Below, piece after piece: positions 51,918 to 60,382 of a DNA stretch of 64,000 nt. The stretch is from NCBI RefSeq assembly GCF_013149295.1, contig NZ_JABGCB010000009.1, forward strand, positions 124,001 to 188,000. Reading direction: 5' to 3'. The notes below the pieces were generated by a model. The model did no database searches. It had not been told where the DNA came from and saw only the letters and a list, made by a program, of their open reading frames with translations. Origin of the DNA: Novosphingobium sp. SG751A. Its GTDB lineage: Bacteria; Pseudomonadota; Alphaproteobacteria; Sphingomonadales; Sphingomonadaceae. Made by a program: the position numbers and the translations under genes. Each line of letters starts with the position of its first letter. Position 1 is the stretch's first letter.

Positions 51918-51930
51918 CCTTGACCGCTGA

Positions 51931-54303
51931 TTACCAGTTCAGGCTCAGCTTGGCATAGAGATAGCGACCGTTGAAGCCCCACGGCGCATAGTAGGGGAAC
52001 GCCACGCCGCCATTGGTGGCCAGCAGATTGGCGGGCGTCTGGCGCGGATAGATGTCGAACACATTGTTCGCACCCACCGACAGGGTCGCCTTTTCGATCA
52101 GCTTGTAGCGCGCTTCCAGATCGATGATCGTCTTGCGGCCGGTGCTCAGATCGCCGGCGGCGGTCGAAGCGGGCTGGATCACATTGCCATAGTAGGACGC
52201 ACGGGCCGTCGCGCCCAGCTTGTCAAACGACCAGTCGACCGAACCGACGAGCTTTTCGCCCGGCGTGCCTTCGGTGATCGTCAGGATGCGCTGACGCGCA
52301 AACAGCGTAGCCGTGGACGAGGTGGGATAGCTGTCAACGGTGATCTTGTTGATGTTGGCAGCCGCCGTCAGGTCAAACGTGCCCACCGATGCGGTGCGCA
52401 GCTTGTAATGGCCCACGATGTCCACACCCTTGGTCGTGGTGTGCAGACCGTTGATGAAGAAGCGGGCGGCCTGAACCGCATAGGTCACCTGATCGGCAGC
52501 CGACAGGGTGATGTTTTCCGACAGGCCAAGCTGGTCGCGGATCTTGATGATGTACCCGTCGATGGTCAGGTCAAACCCGCCCTTGCGGAACACCGCGCCC
52601 GCCGAATAGTTCACCGACTTTTCCGGACGCAGAGCCTGTCCGCCCAGCGAACGCGCAATCGCGCTGCTCGACGGGAAGGTGCCGGTTTCCACGATGGTCG
52701 AGACCGGGGGCGTGCCCGTGGTGGTCAGGACCGAAGCGGTCGAGGTGAAATACTGCTGTTGCAGCGAAGGCGCACGGAAGCCGGTCGAAACCGTGCCGCG
52801 CAGCGCGAACCAGTCGGCCAGATCGGCGCGGGCCGAGAACTTGCCGGTGGCGATGTCGCCGAAGTCGGAATAGTGCTCGCCGCGCACCGCACCGCCAAAG
52901 GTGAAGATGCTGGGCAGCTTGGCTTCGAGATCCAGATAGATCGCGTTGCTGATGCGGCTGGCCTTCAGAGCATTGCCCGCCTGGAAGCCGATGAAGCCCT
53001 GCGCGCCGCTGGTCAGGCTGCTTGAAGCGCCCGATGCGCGGTTGTACGAGGTCGGCTCGCCCGCGATGATGCGATAGCCTTCGCGGCGCACTTCCACGCC
53101 CCACGCCACGTTCAGATCCGTGCCGCCCAGCTTGTAGAGCTTGGACAGATCCATGCCGCCCAGAGCCTGATCATAGATCAGCGCGCCGTCATAGAAGCTG
53201 GTCTGCGAAGCCGCGCCATAGGTCGAGTTCAGCGAGTTCTGGGTGCGATAGTCCAGACGGTTGCGCCCATAGGAAGCCTTGATCGTAGCGTTCCATTCGC
53301 CCATCTGGCCGCGCACGCCCGCCGTGATCGTCAGGTCCTTCGAGAGAACCTTGATCTGGGGCAGGAAGCCGTCGGGATAGATCGCCAGAACGTTGTTCAC
53401 GTTGCTGGGTTCGCGGGCAAAGGCCGAGCTGGTGCTGTCGCGGAACTGATAGCCGCCAAAGGCAAACGCGGTCCAGTTGGTGTCGCCAATCGGCAGCGCG
53501 GCGTTGATATAGCCGGTGCCCTGCAGAACCTTGGGATCGCCGATGCGCGAACGCACGGTGTTGGGGCTGTAGCGCGTATCCAGATCCGAACGGCCCGTCA
53601 GGCCGCGATCCAGATATTCGCCCGTAACGGTCAGGAAGCCGCCATTGTTGCCCAGCTTAAAGCCCTGCCATGCGCCCAGCGTCAGCGTGCCGCCGTCCGA
53701 GATGTGACGCGACGAACGCGCGCCGTTGAACTGCGTGTCATACTGGCCATAGGAAGCGGTCGCGCCGCCGCCATGGCTGGCTTCGCGCAGGCGCAGGTTG
53801 ATGACGCCCGCAATCGCGTCCGAGCCATATTGCGCCGATGCGCCATCGCGCAGAACTTCGACCTGCGAAAGGGCCAGCGTGGGGATTGTGTTGAGATCGA
53901 CAGCCGCCGAACCACGACCCACCGAGCCGTTTACGTTGAGCAGCGCCGAGGCATGACCGCGCACGCCGTTAATCAGCACCAGCGCCTGATCGGGCGACAG
54001 GCCGCGCAGCGTGGCCGGGCGGATCGAGTCCGTGCCATCGGTGCCAGCAGGGCGCGGGAAGTCGATCGAGGGCGCAACAGCGGCCAGCGAAGCGCCCAGT
54101 TCGGTCGAACCCTGACGCGAAAGGCTGTCAAGCGACAGGACGTCGACGGGGGCGACGGAGTCCAGCTTGGTGCGGTTCTGGGCGCGGGTGCCGGTCACGA
54201 CGATGTCGCCGTTGTTCTGGTCTGCGGCCCATGCGGGGGTGCTGACGACCACCGCCAATGCGGAGCCGACGCCAGCCAGAAGGGCTTGGCGGAAGTGGGT
54301 CAT
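51931..54303 (-). CDS. TonB-dependent receptor
   Basis: 790 residues from ATG 54303 with GAGGA upstream; an earlier in-frame start at 54321 adds 6 residues. Signal peptide LLAGVGSALAVVVSTPAWA. The plug (about 35-150) contains IVVTGTRAQNRTKLDSVAPVDVLS, LRGLSPDQALVLINGVRGHASALLN and VEVLRDGASAQYGSDAIAGVINL. It lacks siderophore-specific motifs and belongs to the general sphingomonad receptor group. The last strand is YLYAKLSLNW. The substrate is unknown and no transport or degradation genes adjoin it. Confidence 0.93.
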   Translation of the reverse strand: MTHFRQALLAGVGSALAVVVSTPAWAADQNNGDIVVTGTRAQNRTKLDSVAPVDVLSLDSLSRQGSTELGASLAAVAPSIDFPRPAGTDGTDSIRPATLRGLSPDQALVLINGVRGHASALLNVNGSVGRGSAAVDLNTIPTLALSQVEVLRDGASAQYGSDAIAGVINLRLREASHGGGATASYGQYDTQFNGARSSRHISDGGTLTLGAWQGFKLGNNGGFLTVTGEYLDRGLTGRSDLDTRYSPNTVRSRIGDPKVLQGTGYINAALPIGDTNWTAFAFGGYQFRDSTSSAFAREPSNVNNVLAIYPDGFLPQIKVLSKDLTITAGVRGQMGEWNATIKASYGRNRLDYRTQNSLNSTYGAASQTSFYDGALIYDQALGGMDLSKLYKLGGTDLNVAWGVEVRREGYRIIAGEPTSYNRASGASSSLTSGAQGFIGFQAGNALKASRISNAIYLDLEAKLPSIFTFGGAVRGEHYSDFGDIATGKFSARADLADWFALRGTVSTGFRAPSLQQQYFTSTASVLTTTGTPPVSTIVETGTFPSSSAIARSLGGQALRPEKSVNYSAGAVFRKGGFDLTIDGYIIKIRDQLGLSENITLSAADQVTYAVQAARFFINGLHTTTKGVDIVGHYKLRTASVGTFDLTAAANINKITVDSYPTSSTATLFARQRILTITEGTPGEKLVGSVDWSFDKLGATARASYYGNVIQPASTAAGDLSTGRKTIIDLEARYKLIEKATLSVGANNVFDIYPRQTPANLLATNGGVAFPYYAPWGFNGRYLYAKLSLNW

Positions 54304-54598
54304 AGGAATGTCCTCATTCACTTGGCGAAGAAATTTATGTTTATTCGGTCGTTCGCCGGGGGGCGGCTAGCGACCGTGGCTCCCCCCTAGACCCCGATTG
54401 TCCCGCAGGACAACCAACAAAACATGGATTGTAACCAAGGAATCAGGCCGCAAGCGGAAAAAGGCGTACAAGGTGACATTTTTGCCGCATTTTTGGGCTA
54501 TTTGCCCTGCATTCTATCGTCTTTCTGCGTAAAACATTCTTTGCAATATGGATAGAAGCTGAGCTTATATGAACGCCGTGACAGGTTTGGCGCTTTGT
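54304..54598. other. Intergenic region TonB receptor / CapA gene
   Basis: 295 bp. Lies upstream of the minus-strand receptor start and downstream of the minus-strand CapA stop. It has AT-rich stretches (54410-54570) and one short GGGC/GCCC hairpin, but nothing is recognised as an operator or RNA gene. Confidence 0.4.
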
Positions 54599-55708
54599 TC
54601 ACCCAACAACAATGGTGTCGCCCTGCGCCTCATAGGTGGCGTTCAGCCCCGCTTCTTCATTGCACCAGCGCATATAGGCCAGCACTTTGCCGAAGCGCGG
54701 ATCATCGGCGGGCAGAGGTTCGGCCTGCGCATCATCATTGATGAAGGCGGGGCGAAAGGCGGTCCGGGCGATGCCTTCGCGCGTCAGATCGCATTCCACG
54801 ATCATCGTCATGCGGGAATCGGGCGGGAAGTTATACATGCTCTCGAAATTAGGCTGCCATTCGGGAGCCAGTTTCTGGATCTCCTTAAAGCCTTTGGATT
54901 GCGCATGTTCGCGCGTCATCGGCAGGTCGATGGCGAAATTGCCCAGACTGTAGAAGATCGGCCGGCCGCGATAGATGTCCACGCCTTTCAGGATATGGGC
55001 ATGGTGGCCAAGGATGATGTCGGCCCCGGCATCGATGACTGCGCGGCCCACTTCGAACTGATAATCGGCGATGGTGGCGGGCACGAAATGGATGCCCCAA
55101 TGCAGCGATGCGACCACCACATCGGCCTGCGCCTTTGCTGCGCGAATGTCGGCCAGAAACGCGGCCAGATCATCGGCATGGGCATAAGTGTGGATGCGGG
55201 CCGGGGTGCCGGGCTGATCGATCTCGATTTGCTCATACAGCGTGTGAGCGCGCATCGGCATACATCCGGCGCGGCGCTCCTCGGCCCAGAAGCCAGGCGG
55301 CAGGATCGAGCAGGCGGCCAGAAAGGCCACGCGCACGCCGTTTACCTTGCGGATGACGGGGCGGCGCGCCTGCGCGATATTTTGCCCGACGCCGACCACA
55401 TCCAGACCCGCCGCGCCCAGATGGGCCACCGTGTCATCCAGCCCTTCCGGCCCCCAGTCCATGCAGTGATTGCCCGCAAAGGAGATCACGTCATAGCCTG
55501 CCTCGGCAATCGCCTGTGCGGCGGCGGGGATGGCGCGATGGGTGTGGCGCACCTGCGGCAGGCGAAAGCCCCTGTCGGAAATTACGCATTCCAATTGGCC
55601 GAAGGTGATGTCGGCCTTTTGCAGCAGCGGGGCCGATGGCGCGAAACATTGCGCCGGATTGGGGCGGTTCGGACCAATATCGCCCGTGGCCCGAAACAGG
55701 ATAGTCAT
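54599..55708 (-). CDS. CapA-family metallophosphatase-like protein
   Basis: 369 residues of the PGA_cap/CapA family (calcineurin-like fold). Metal-ligand motifs: GDIG near the start, AGNHCMDWG (about 79-87), ASLHWGIHF, LGHHAHILKG and YSLGNFAIDL. No signal peptide or transmembrane helix is visible, unlike the membrane-anchored CapA of poly-gamma-glutamate capsule systems, and no capBC genes are nearby. It therefore more likely acts on a cytoplasmic phosphate or glutamyl substrate. It is 16 bp downstream of a membrane transporter gene on the same strand. Confidence 0.88.
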   Translation of the reverse strand: MTILFRATGDIGPNRPNPAQCFAPSAPLLQKADITFGQLECVISDRGFRLPQVRHTHRAIPAAAQAIAEAGYDVISFAGNHCMDWGPEGLDDTVAHLGAAGLDVVGVGQNIAQARRPVIRKVNGVRVAFLAACSILPPGFWAEERRAGCMPMRAHTLYEQIEIDQPGTPARIHTYAHADDLAAFLADIRAAKAQADVVVASLHWGIHFVPATIADYQFEVGRAVIDAGADIILGHHAHILKGVDIYRGRPIFYSLGNFAIDLPMTREHAQSKGFKEIQKLAPEWQPNFESMYNFPPDSRMTMIVECDLTREGIARTAFRPAFINDDAQAEPLPADDPRFGKVLAYMRWCNEEAGLNATYEAQGDTIVVG

Positions 55709-55724
55709 GGCAAACCCCGTGTTT

Positions 55725-56735
55725 TCAAGTGCGGCGCGGCAGGCGCGGCCCGACCGATAGCAGCAGCACCGCGATCAGCAGCAGTCCGGCGCCGATGAAT
55801 TCGGCCCCGCTGGGCCATTTGCCGCCATAGAATGCGGCAAGGATCACCGTGCCGCCCACGCCGGCCAGAATGCTGGCCGAGCGTTCCAGCGGCACGCAAA
55901 AGCTGTTTTCGCGTCCATCGAGCAGGATGAGGCCGGAAAATACCCCCGTCGCGCAGACCATCAATCCGGTCAGGATCATCGCGGGCAGATGCTCGCTGCG
56001 CCACGCATCGGTAAAGCCCCAGAGCAATTGCGCGCCCGCGCCGCCCGGCGCCCGATCCGTCCATGCGATGCCTGCCAGCGAGAGGATGGCAATGGGAAAG
56101 GCAACCAGCTTTTCCTCGCTGAAAAAGCGGCGCAGACGGACCGGATCATCATCCTTGGCCACGCGCGTCATCACCCAGAGGCGGCCGAAATAGCCCGCCG
56201 TATAGATAAGCAGCGTGAGAAGCGCCAAAGGCGGCAGCGCCAGTCCTCTGCGCGCGCTCAGCGTATGAAACAGCGCCAGCGCCACCAGCACCAGCGCCCC
56301 CCACGACCACCAATGCACCCGCCGCCCCAGCAGCACATCGACCAGCGGCGCGATAATCAGAATGTCGCCCCGCATCAGCAATTGCATGAAAGGGATCGAA
56401 ACATCGCGGAACGTATAAGACAAAGGCACCGTCGTCAGCACAAAGACCGTGCACAGCCCTGACCAGAACGTGGCCCGCGTGGCCCCCGGCAGCGACAGGC
56501 CGCCCACGCGCACCCGGTGCATCAACCGACCCCATCCCGAAATCCAGATGAAGCCATAGGTCGAGACCGCGGCGCTGATCAGCATCACCGGCAGGATATG
56601 CAGCCCGGTCAGCGGGTGGCCATGGCTGTCCATGCCATTGGTGGCCAGATAACGGGTCAGGATGACATAGGGCAGATAGGAAAGCAGATAGGACAAAGTC
56701 ACCAGTTCAATGGCCGAGTGTTTTTGCCGGGTCAT
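55725..56735 (-). CDS. DMT-like multi-pass membrane protein
   Basis: 336 residues from ATG 56735 with GAAGGG upstream; an in-frame GTG at 56768 is possible. About ten hydrophobic helices in two similar halves, reminiscent of EamA/DMT transporters but without a clear signature. It includes LSYLLSYLPYVILTRY, IPFMQLLMRGDILIIAPLVDVLLGRRV and LERSASILAGVGGTVILAAFYGGKWPSGAEFIGAGLLLIAVLLL. The second EamA-like pattern (SASILAGV..GE.....IGAGLLLIA) supports that class. Co-transcribed with capA-like gene; transport substrate unknown. Confidence 0.75.
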   Translation of the reverse strand: MTRQKHSAIELVTLSYLLSYLPYVILTRYLATNGMDSHGHPLTGLHILPVMLISAAVSTYGFIWISGWGRLMHRVRVGGLSLPGATRATFWSGLCTVFVLTTVPLSYTFRDVSIPFMQLLMRGDILIIAPLVDVLLGRRVHWWSWGALVLVALALFHTLSARRGLALPPLALLTLLIYTAGYFGRLWVMTRVAKDDDPVRLRRFFSEEKLVAFPIAILSLAGIAWTDRAPGGAGAQLLWGFTDAWRSEHLPAMILTGLMVCATGVFSGLILLDGRENSFCVPLERSASILAGVGGTVILAAFYGGKWPSGAEFIGAGLLLIAVLLLSVGPRLPRRT

Positions 56736-56925
56736 ATGGCCCTTCGTCACATGGCTCTCCCTTGCCACCGCTTGTTATGGCTCCAAGGATAGGCAAGGGT
56801 GCGATTTCTTGCAAGCGCTTTCAGTAGCGGTGCGCGCGATGGAGGCCATCACCCAAGCGCACTTGACAAAACGACCCCGATGACGGCCAAACCACCCTCA
56901 CAGAAACCCAAGCAGGATAGGCACG

Positions 56926-57291
56926 ATGAGCTCCTCTGATTTCCGCCCGATTGTCTATCTGAAGGATCGCTGTCCGTGGTGTTTGAAATTCCGCCTGTTT
57001 CTGCTTGAATCGGGCCTTCGCGGCCATTTCGATTTTCGCGAATTCGTCCCCGGCGATGATCGCGAGGCCGCGATCCGCGAAGAACTGGCCCCGCATTTCG
57101 CCAAGCCCAGTTTCCCCACGGTCCAGATCGCGCCGGGAATCTATATGCGCGAATCCGACGATCTGATCGCGCATTATGCCGCCGCGCATGGGGTGGAGAT
57201 GGACGATCTGCCCACGCTGGACCAATATATCCGCGGGCCTTTGGTGCGCATTGCCGAATTGCGCGCCGAGATCGCGGAACTGCGTGGCTAG
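56926..57291 (+). CDS. Glutaredoxin-fold protein with CPWC motif
   Basis: 121 residues. The thioredoxin-fold start PIVYLKDRCPWCLKFRLFLLESGL has a CPWC redox site (Cys16 and Cys19). The cis-Pro region is in KPSFPTVQI, and the C-terminal extension is helical (ESDDLIAHYAAAH, then LVRIAELRAEIAEL). It resembles the N-terminal domain of glutathione S-transferases or a GrxC relative. Likely a thiol oxidoreductase. It ends with a 4-bp overlap (CTAG) with the convergent hydrolase. Confidence 0.82.
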   Translation: MSSSDFRPIVYLKDRCPWCLKFRLFLLESGLRGHFDFREFVPGDDREAAIREELAPHFAKPSFPTVQIAPGIYMRESDDLIAHYAAAHGVEMDDLPTLDQYIRGPLVRIAELRAEIAELRG

Positions 57292-58178
57292 GCCTGAAGG
57301 AAGGCCCGCAGGTCGGGCATAAAGGCGTCGAAGCGGTCATGGTGGGGCCAGTGGCTGGCCCGGTCATATTCGATCAGGCGGGCGTCGCGGAAATGTCCGA
57401 TCCGGCCATCCTGCGCCGGGTTGGGCATGAAGCTCTCGCTGCCCTGAATGAACAGCATCGGACAGGCGACGGCCTGCCACAGGCTCTCGATCTCCTCCTG
57501 CTGAAAATCGACCAGCGGGAAGATGTTGAGCCGGGGGTCGAATTTCCAGCGATAGGTGCCATCCTCCTGCGCGCGCAGGGCGTGGTGGGTCAGGTGGTGG
57601 ACCTGCTCCTCGTTGAGATGCCCGTTCTTTTCGCGCATCCTTTCGCGGGCCTGCGCCTCGCTGATATAGGAGCGGGGGCGGCGGCTGGGCGCGGCGCGAT
57701 GCTGGGCCACCCATTCGCGCAACCGCGCCGCAAAGGGCGTGATGGCCAGCAGCGGGTCAGCATTGGCGGGCACGCTCAGCCCCTCGATATTGACGAATTT
57801 GGCCACCTTTTCGGGATAGAGCCCGGCATAGCGCGTGGTGATCATCGCACCAAGCGAATGGGCGCAGATGGTTACGCGATCCTGTCCGATTTCCTCGATC
57901 AGATTGACGAAATCGAAGATGAAACCGGCCATATTATAGGCCGCATCGCCCGACCAGTCGCTGTCACCATGGCCGCGCAGATCAGGCGCGATGACATGCC
58001 AGTCCGCCGCCAGTTCGCGCGCAATCCAGTCCATCGAGCGGGCATGATCGAACCCGCCATGCTGAAGGATCAGCACCGGAGCATCCGGGTTGCCCCAATC
58101 CAGATAGTGCAGGTGCAGGCTCTGGCTGGTGAAATAATGCGAGGTGGGGGATGGCGCCGGGGTCATGCGTTTGCCCAT
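57288..58178 (-). CDS. Alpha/beta hydrolase
   Basis: 296 residues from ATG 58178; ATG 58166 (MTPAPSPTSHYF) or a TTG at 58202 are alternatives, and none has a strong ribosome binding site. Oxyanion region LILQHGGFDHARSMDW, nucleophile in CAHSLGAMITT, acid probably in QGSESFMPNP or nearby, and His in RASHWPHHDR. No signal peptide. Epoxide-hydrolase or haloalkane-dehalogenase-like shape, but substrate unclear. It is divergent from the LuxR regulator gene, which could control it. Confidence 0.85.
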   Translation of the reverse strand: MGKRMTPAPSPTSHYFTSQSLHLHYLDWGNPDAPVLILQHGGFDHARSMDWIARELAADWHVIAPDLRGHGDSDWSGDAAYNMAGFIFDFVNLIEEIGQDRVTICAHSLGAMITTRYAGLYPEKVAKFVNIEGLSVPANADPLLAITPFAARLREWVAQHRAAPSRRPRSYISEAQARERMREKNGHLNEEQVHHLTHHALRAQEDGTYRWKFDPRLNIFPLVDFQQEEIESLWQAVACPMLFIQGSESFMPNPAQDGRIGHFRDARLIEYDRASHWPHHDRFDAFMPDLRAFLQA

Positions 58179-58323
58179 GGGCGCGGGGCGGCGGCGCGTC
58201 AACCGCGACGAATGGGGCGATCATGAGGGAGCGATCATGGTCAGGGTTACCGCCTGTGTAACCCATTGCAAGGAGGACGGCGGGGGATTAGGCTGAACGT
58301 CTTGTTTTGGGGAGGAATCGGGG

Positions 58324-59427
58324 ATTCTGGGGCAAACTCTGGCCGAAGCGTTTCTTGCTGCGCCTCTTTCCGATGATGGGTGGGATAAGGCTCTGCGCGC
58401 CCTTGCCAGCGCCACGGGGTCCTCGCGCGGGCATCTGATCGCGATGAACCAGCGCCATGCGCGTTTCAACTGGATGACCGACGCCCCGCTCGATTACGGA
58501 CAGACGTTTGTCGATATCGAGGCCTATAAGCCCGAGGTGAATTACCGCATCGGCGCGATGGGGGCCCCCATGGCCGTCACTTTCGAGGCCGATTATGACG
58601 CCTTTCGCCAGCAGGCGGGCACCAACGAAGTCTATCTGAGCCATGCGCGCGATCTGGAGGGCGAATTCGGCTGTCAGTCCGTGTTGATGCAGGGCGAAGG
58701 TTCGATGATCGGGCTGGCGATGCTGCATGGCAATGCCGACGGGCTGTCCACCCCGGATCAGCGCGCGGTCTTTGGCGCTTGCCTGCCCCATGTGCTGGCC
58801 GGGGTGCGTTTGCAAAATGCGATTGACCATCAGGGCACCGAGCTGCTGCGCGGCTCGCTCGACATGATGCGCACGGCCGCGATGCTGATCGACGGGGCAG
58901 GGCGGGTCTGCGCATGGACCCATCAGGCCGAGGGTGTCTTGTCGGGCGGGCTGCTCTCCATCGCGGACGGGCAGTTGCAGGCCGCCCATACCGGTTTCGA
59001 CACCATGCTTCAGCGCGCCGTGGGGGCCGCCATCGCCTCGCAGCCGGTTCCTTTGCAGGATCTGTGGGTGCCCCATGCTTCGCCGCCGCTGCTGGTCGAG
59101 GTCAATCCCTTGCCCCTGCGGCCGTGGAGTTTCGGCTTTGCCCCGGCCGCGATCATCACTTTCCGCTCGCCTCTGCGCGGCGATATGCTCGATGGTGCGG
59201 TGCTGGCGCAGGCGTTGGGCCTGACGCGGGCTGAGGGTGATGTGACTGCATTGGTGGCCATGGGGCAAAGCAGGCAAGCCATCGCCGCCGCGCGCAGCAC
59301 CAGCGTCCAGACGGTCACCGCCCAGATGCGCTCGATTTTCCAGAAATGCGGCGTGCGGCGCGAGGCCGAACTGGTGGCCATCGCGCTTCAGATCGGGCAA
59401 TTGAGCCGCAACGCGCGGGAGGCATAA
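58324..59427 (+). CDS. LuxR-family transcriptional regulator with probable rare start codon
   Basis: The safe ATG (58444) gives 327 residues, but the same frame is open upstream to a TGA at 58294, and the extra residues (GQTLAEAFLAAPLSDDGWDKAL) look like the conserved N-terminus of sphingomonad regulators. A GGAGG (58310-58314) is placed 9 bp before ATT 58324, so a rare ATT or CTG start is likely (about 367 residues). The C-terminal LuxR helix-turn-helix is clear (LTRAEGDVTALVAMGQSRQAIAAARSTSVQTVTAQM). The sensor domain (about 1-290) resembles sphingomonad regulators of unknown ligand. Ends at a strong terminator. Confidence 0.8.
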   Translation: MLGQTLAEAFLAAPLSDDGWDKALRALASATGSSRGHLIAMNQRHARFNWMTDAPLDYGQTFVDIEAYKPEVNYRIGAMGAPMAVTFEADYDAFRQQAGTNEVYLSHARDLEGEFGCQSVLMQGEGSMIGLAMLHGNADGLSTPDQRAVFGACLPHVLAGVRLQNAIDHQGTELLRGSLDMMRTAAMLIDGAGRVCAWTHQAEGVLSGGLLSIADGQLQAAHTGFDTMLQRAVGAAIASQPVPLQDLWVPHASPPLLVEVNPLPLRPWSFGFAPAAIITFRSPLRGDMLDGAVLAQALGLTRAEGDVTALVAMGQSRQAIAAARSTSVQTVTAQMRSIFQKCGVRREAELVAIALQIGQLSRNAREA

Positions 59428-59462
59428 AAAGCCTTCCGCGCAGGGTGGACGCGGAAGGCTTT
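59428..59462. terminator. Bidirectional terminator LuxR/Hsp20
   Basis: AAAGCCTTCCGCG and CGCGGAAGGCTTT give a perfect 13-bp stem with 9-nt loop between the convergent LuxR and hsp20 genes. Confidence 0.92.
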
Positions 59463-59481
59463 CTTGGGAAGCGCGTGAAAA

Positions 59482-59952
59482 TCAGGCCGCGTTCTTGCCT
59501 TCCACCACGGTCAGCGGGGCGGGGCCGGTCGTGCCGATGGCGATCTTCTTGGGCTTCATCGCCTCGGGCACTTCGCGGATCAGGTCGATGACCAGCAACC
59601 CGTCTTCGAGATTGGCGGCCTCGACCCGGACGAAATCGGCCAGTTCAAAGCGACGCTCGAAACCGCGCTGGGCAATGCCAAGGTGGAGAAATTCGCTCTG
59701 GGCGGCGGCATGTTCGTCATGCTTGCGGCCCTGAATGATCAGCAGGTTTTGCTGTGCGACGATCTCGATATCGGCAGGCTTGAAACCGGCCACAGCCAGC
59801 GTGATGCGGTAGGAATCCTCGCCCTTGCGCTCAATGTTGAAGGGGGGGTAATTGTCGCTCGCCCCCGCGCGATTGGCGTTTTCCAGCAGGTCGAACAGGC
59901 GGTCAAAACCCACCGTGTTGCGGCGATAGGGGGTGAAGTCAAAACGGGTCAT
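59482..59952 (-). CDS. Small heat-shock protein Hsp20 (IbpA class)
   Basis: 156 residues from ATG 59952 with GAGGA upstream. The N-terminal MTRFDFTPYRRNTVGFDRLFDLLENA matches class-A alphaproteobacterial sHSPs. The alpha-crystallin domain (about 40-130) includes YPPFNIERKGEDSYRITLAVAGFKPADIEI, GIAQRGFERRFELADFVRV and the I-x-I-like VIDLIREVPE. ATP-independent holdase chaperone in the cytoplasm. The 5-prime leader carries a predicted ROSE-type thermometer and a sigma-32-like promoter. Confidence 0.95.
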   Translation of the reverse strand: MTRFDFTPYRRNTVGFDRLFDLLENANRAGASDNYPPFNIERKGEDSYRITLAVAGFKPADIEIVAQQNLLIIQGRKHDEHAAAQSEFLHLGIAQRGFERRFELADFVRVEAANLEDGLLVIDLIREVPEAMKPKKIAIGTTGPAPLTVVEGKNAA

Positions 59953-60052
59953 AGCAAAAATCCTCGTGCAATATGAGCAATTTTCGGTTCGTTGAAAGCC
60001 CTTGTCGGCGCTTTGCATTTGTGGTCATGCCCGGTGCGGCGCATGACACGCG
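59953..60052 (-). promoter_or_regulatory. ROSE-type RNA thermometer in the hsp20 leader
   Basis: The minus-strand leader (about 100 nt) ends in a hairpin at 59957-59984. AAAA, then UUGCUC, a 9-nt loop, and GAGGA, then UUUU place the ribosome binding site in a stem with a single bulged G in the UUGCU, the hallmark of ROSE elements. A second perfect stem (GTCATGC with GCATGAC) is at 60024-60047. At high temperature the stem opens and translation starts. Confidence 0.75.
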
Positions 60053-60058
60053 TCTTGA

Positions 60059-60085
60059 GATATGTTAGCCGCGACCTATTTCAAG
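60059..60085 (-). promoter_or_regulatory. Sigma-32 (RpoH)-type promoter of hsp20
   Basis: On the minus strand CTTGAAA (60085-60079) with the core CTTG separated by 17 nt from CATATC (60064-60059), matching the alphaproteobacterial RpoH pattern CTTG-N17-CYTATNT with one mismatch. A transcript starting near 60052 would have a leader of about 100 nt covering the thermometer. Confidence 0.6.
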
Positions 60086-60117
60086 ACCCCGACAGACGAC
60101 AAAGAAGGACTTGCCCG

Positions 60118-60381
60118 ATGACCACCCCCAAGGTCGAAATCTATACCCAATGGGGCTGCCCCTATTGCGTGCGCGCCAAGGCGCTGCTCGACAGCAAGAA
60201 CGTGGCCTATACCGAGATCGATGTGACAATGGACACCGCCAAGCGCCGCGAGATGGCCGAGCGCAATCCGGGCGCGCGCACCGTGCCGCAGGTTTTCGTC
60301 AACGATTCCGCCCTGGGCGGCAGCGACGACATTCACGCGCTGGACGCGGCGGGCAAGCTCGACCCGCTGCTGGGGCTCTAA
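60118..60381 (+). CDS. grxC: Glutaredoxin 3
   Basis: 87 residues from ATG 60118 with GAAGGAC upstream. Class-I glutaredoxin: CPYC redox site in YTQWGCPYCVRAKALLDSK, TVPQVFVND with the cis-Pro, and GGSDDIHAL binding glutathione. It reduces protein disulfides and mixed disulfides with glutathione in the cytoplasm. The next gene (nitrilase) starts one base after its stop, forming an operon that is divergent from hsp20. Confidence 0.96.
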   Translation: MTTPKVEIYTQWGCPYCVRAKALLDSKNVAYTEIDVTMDTAKRREMAERNPGARTVPQVFVNDSALGGSDDIHALDAAGKLDPLLGL

Positions 60382-60382
60382 C

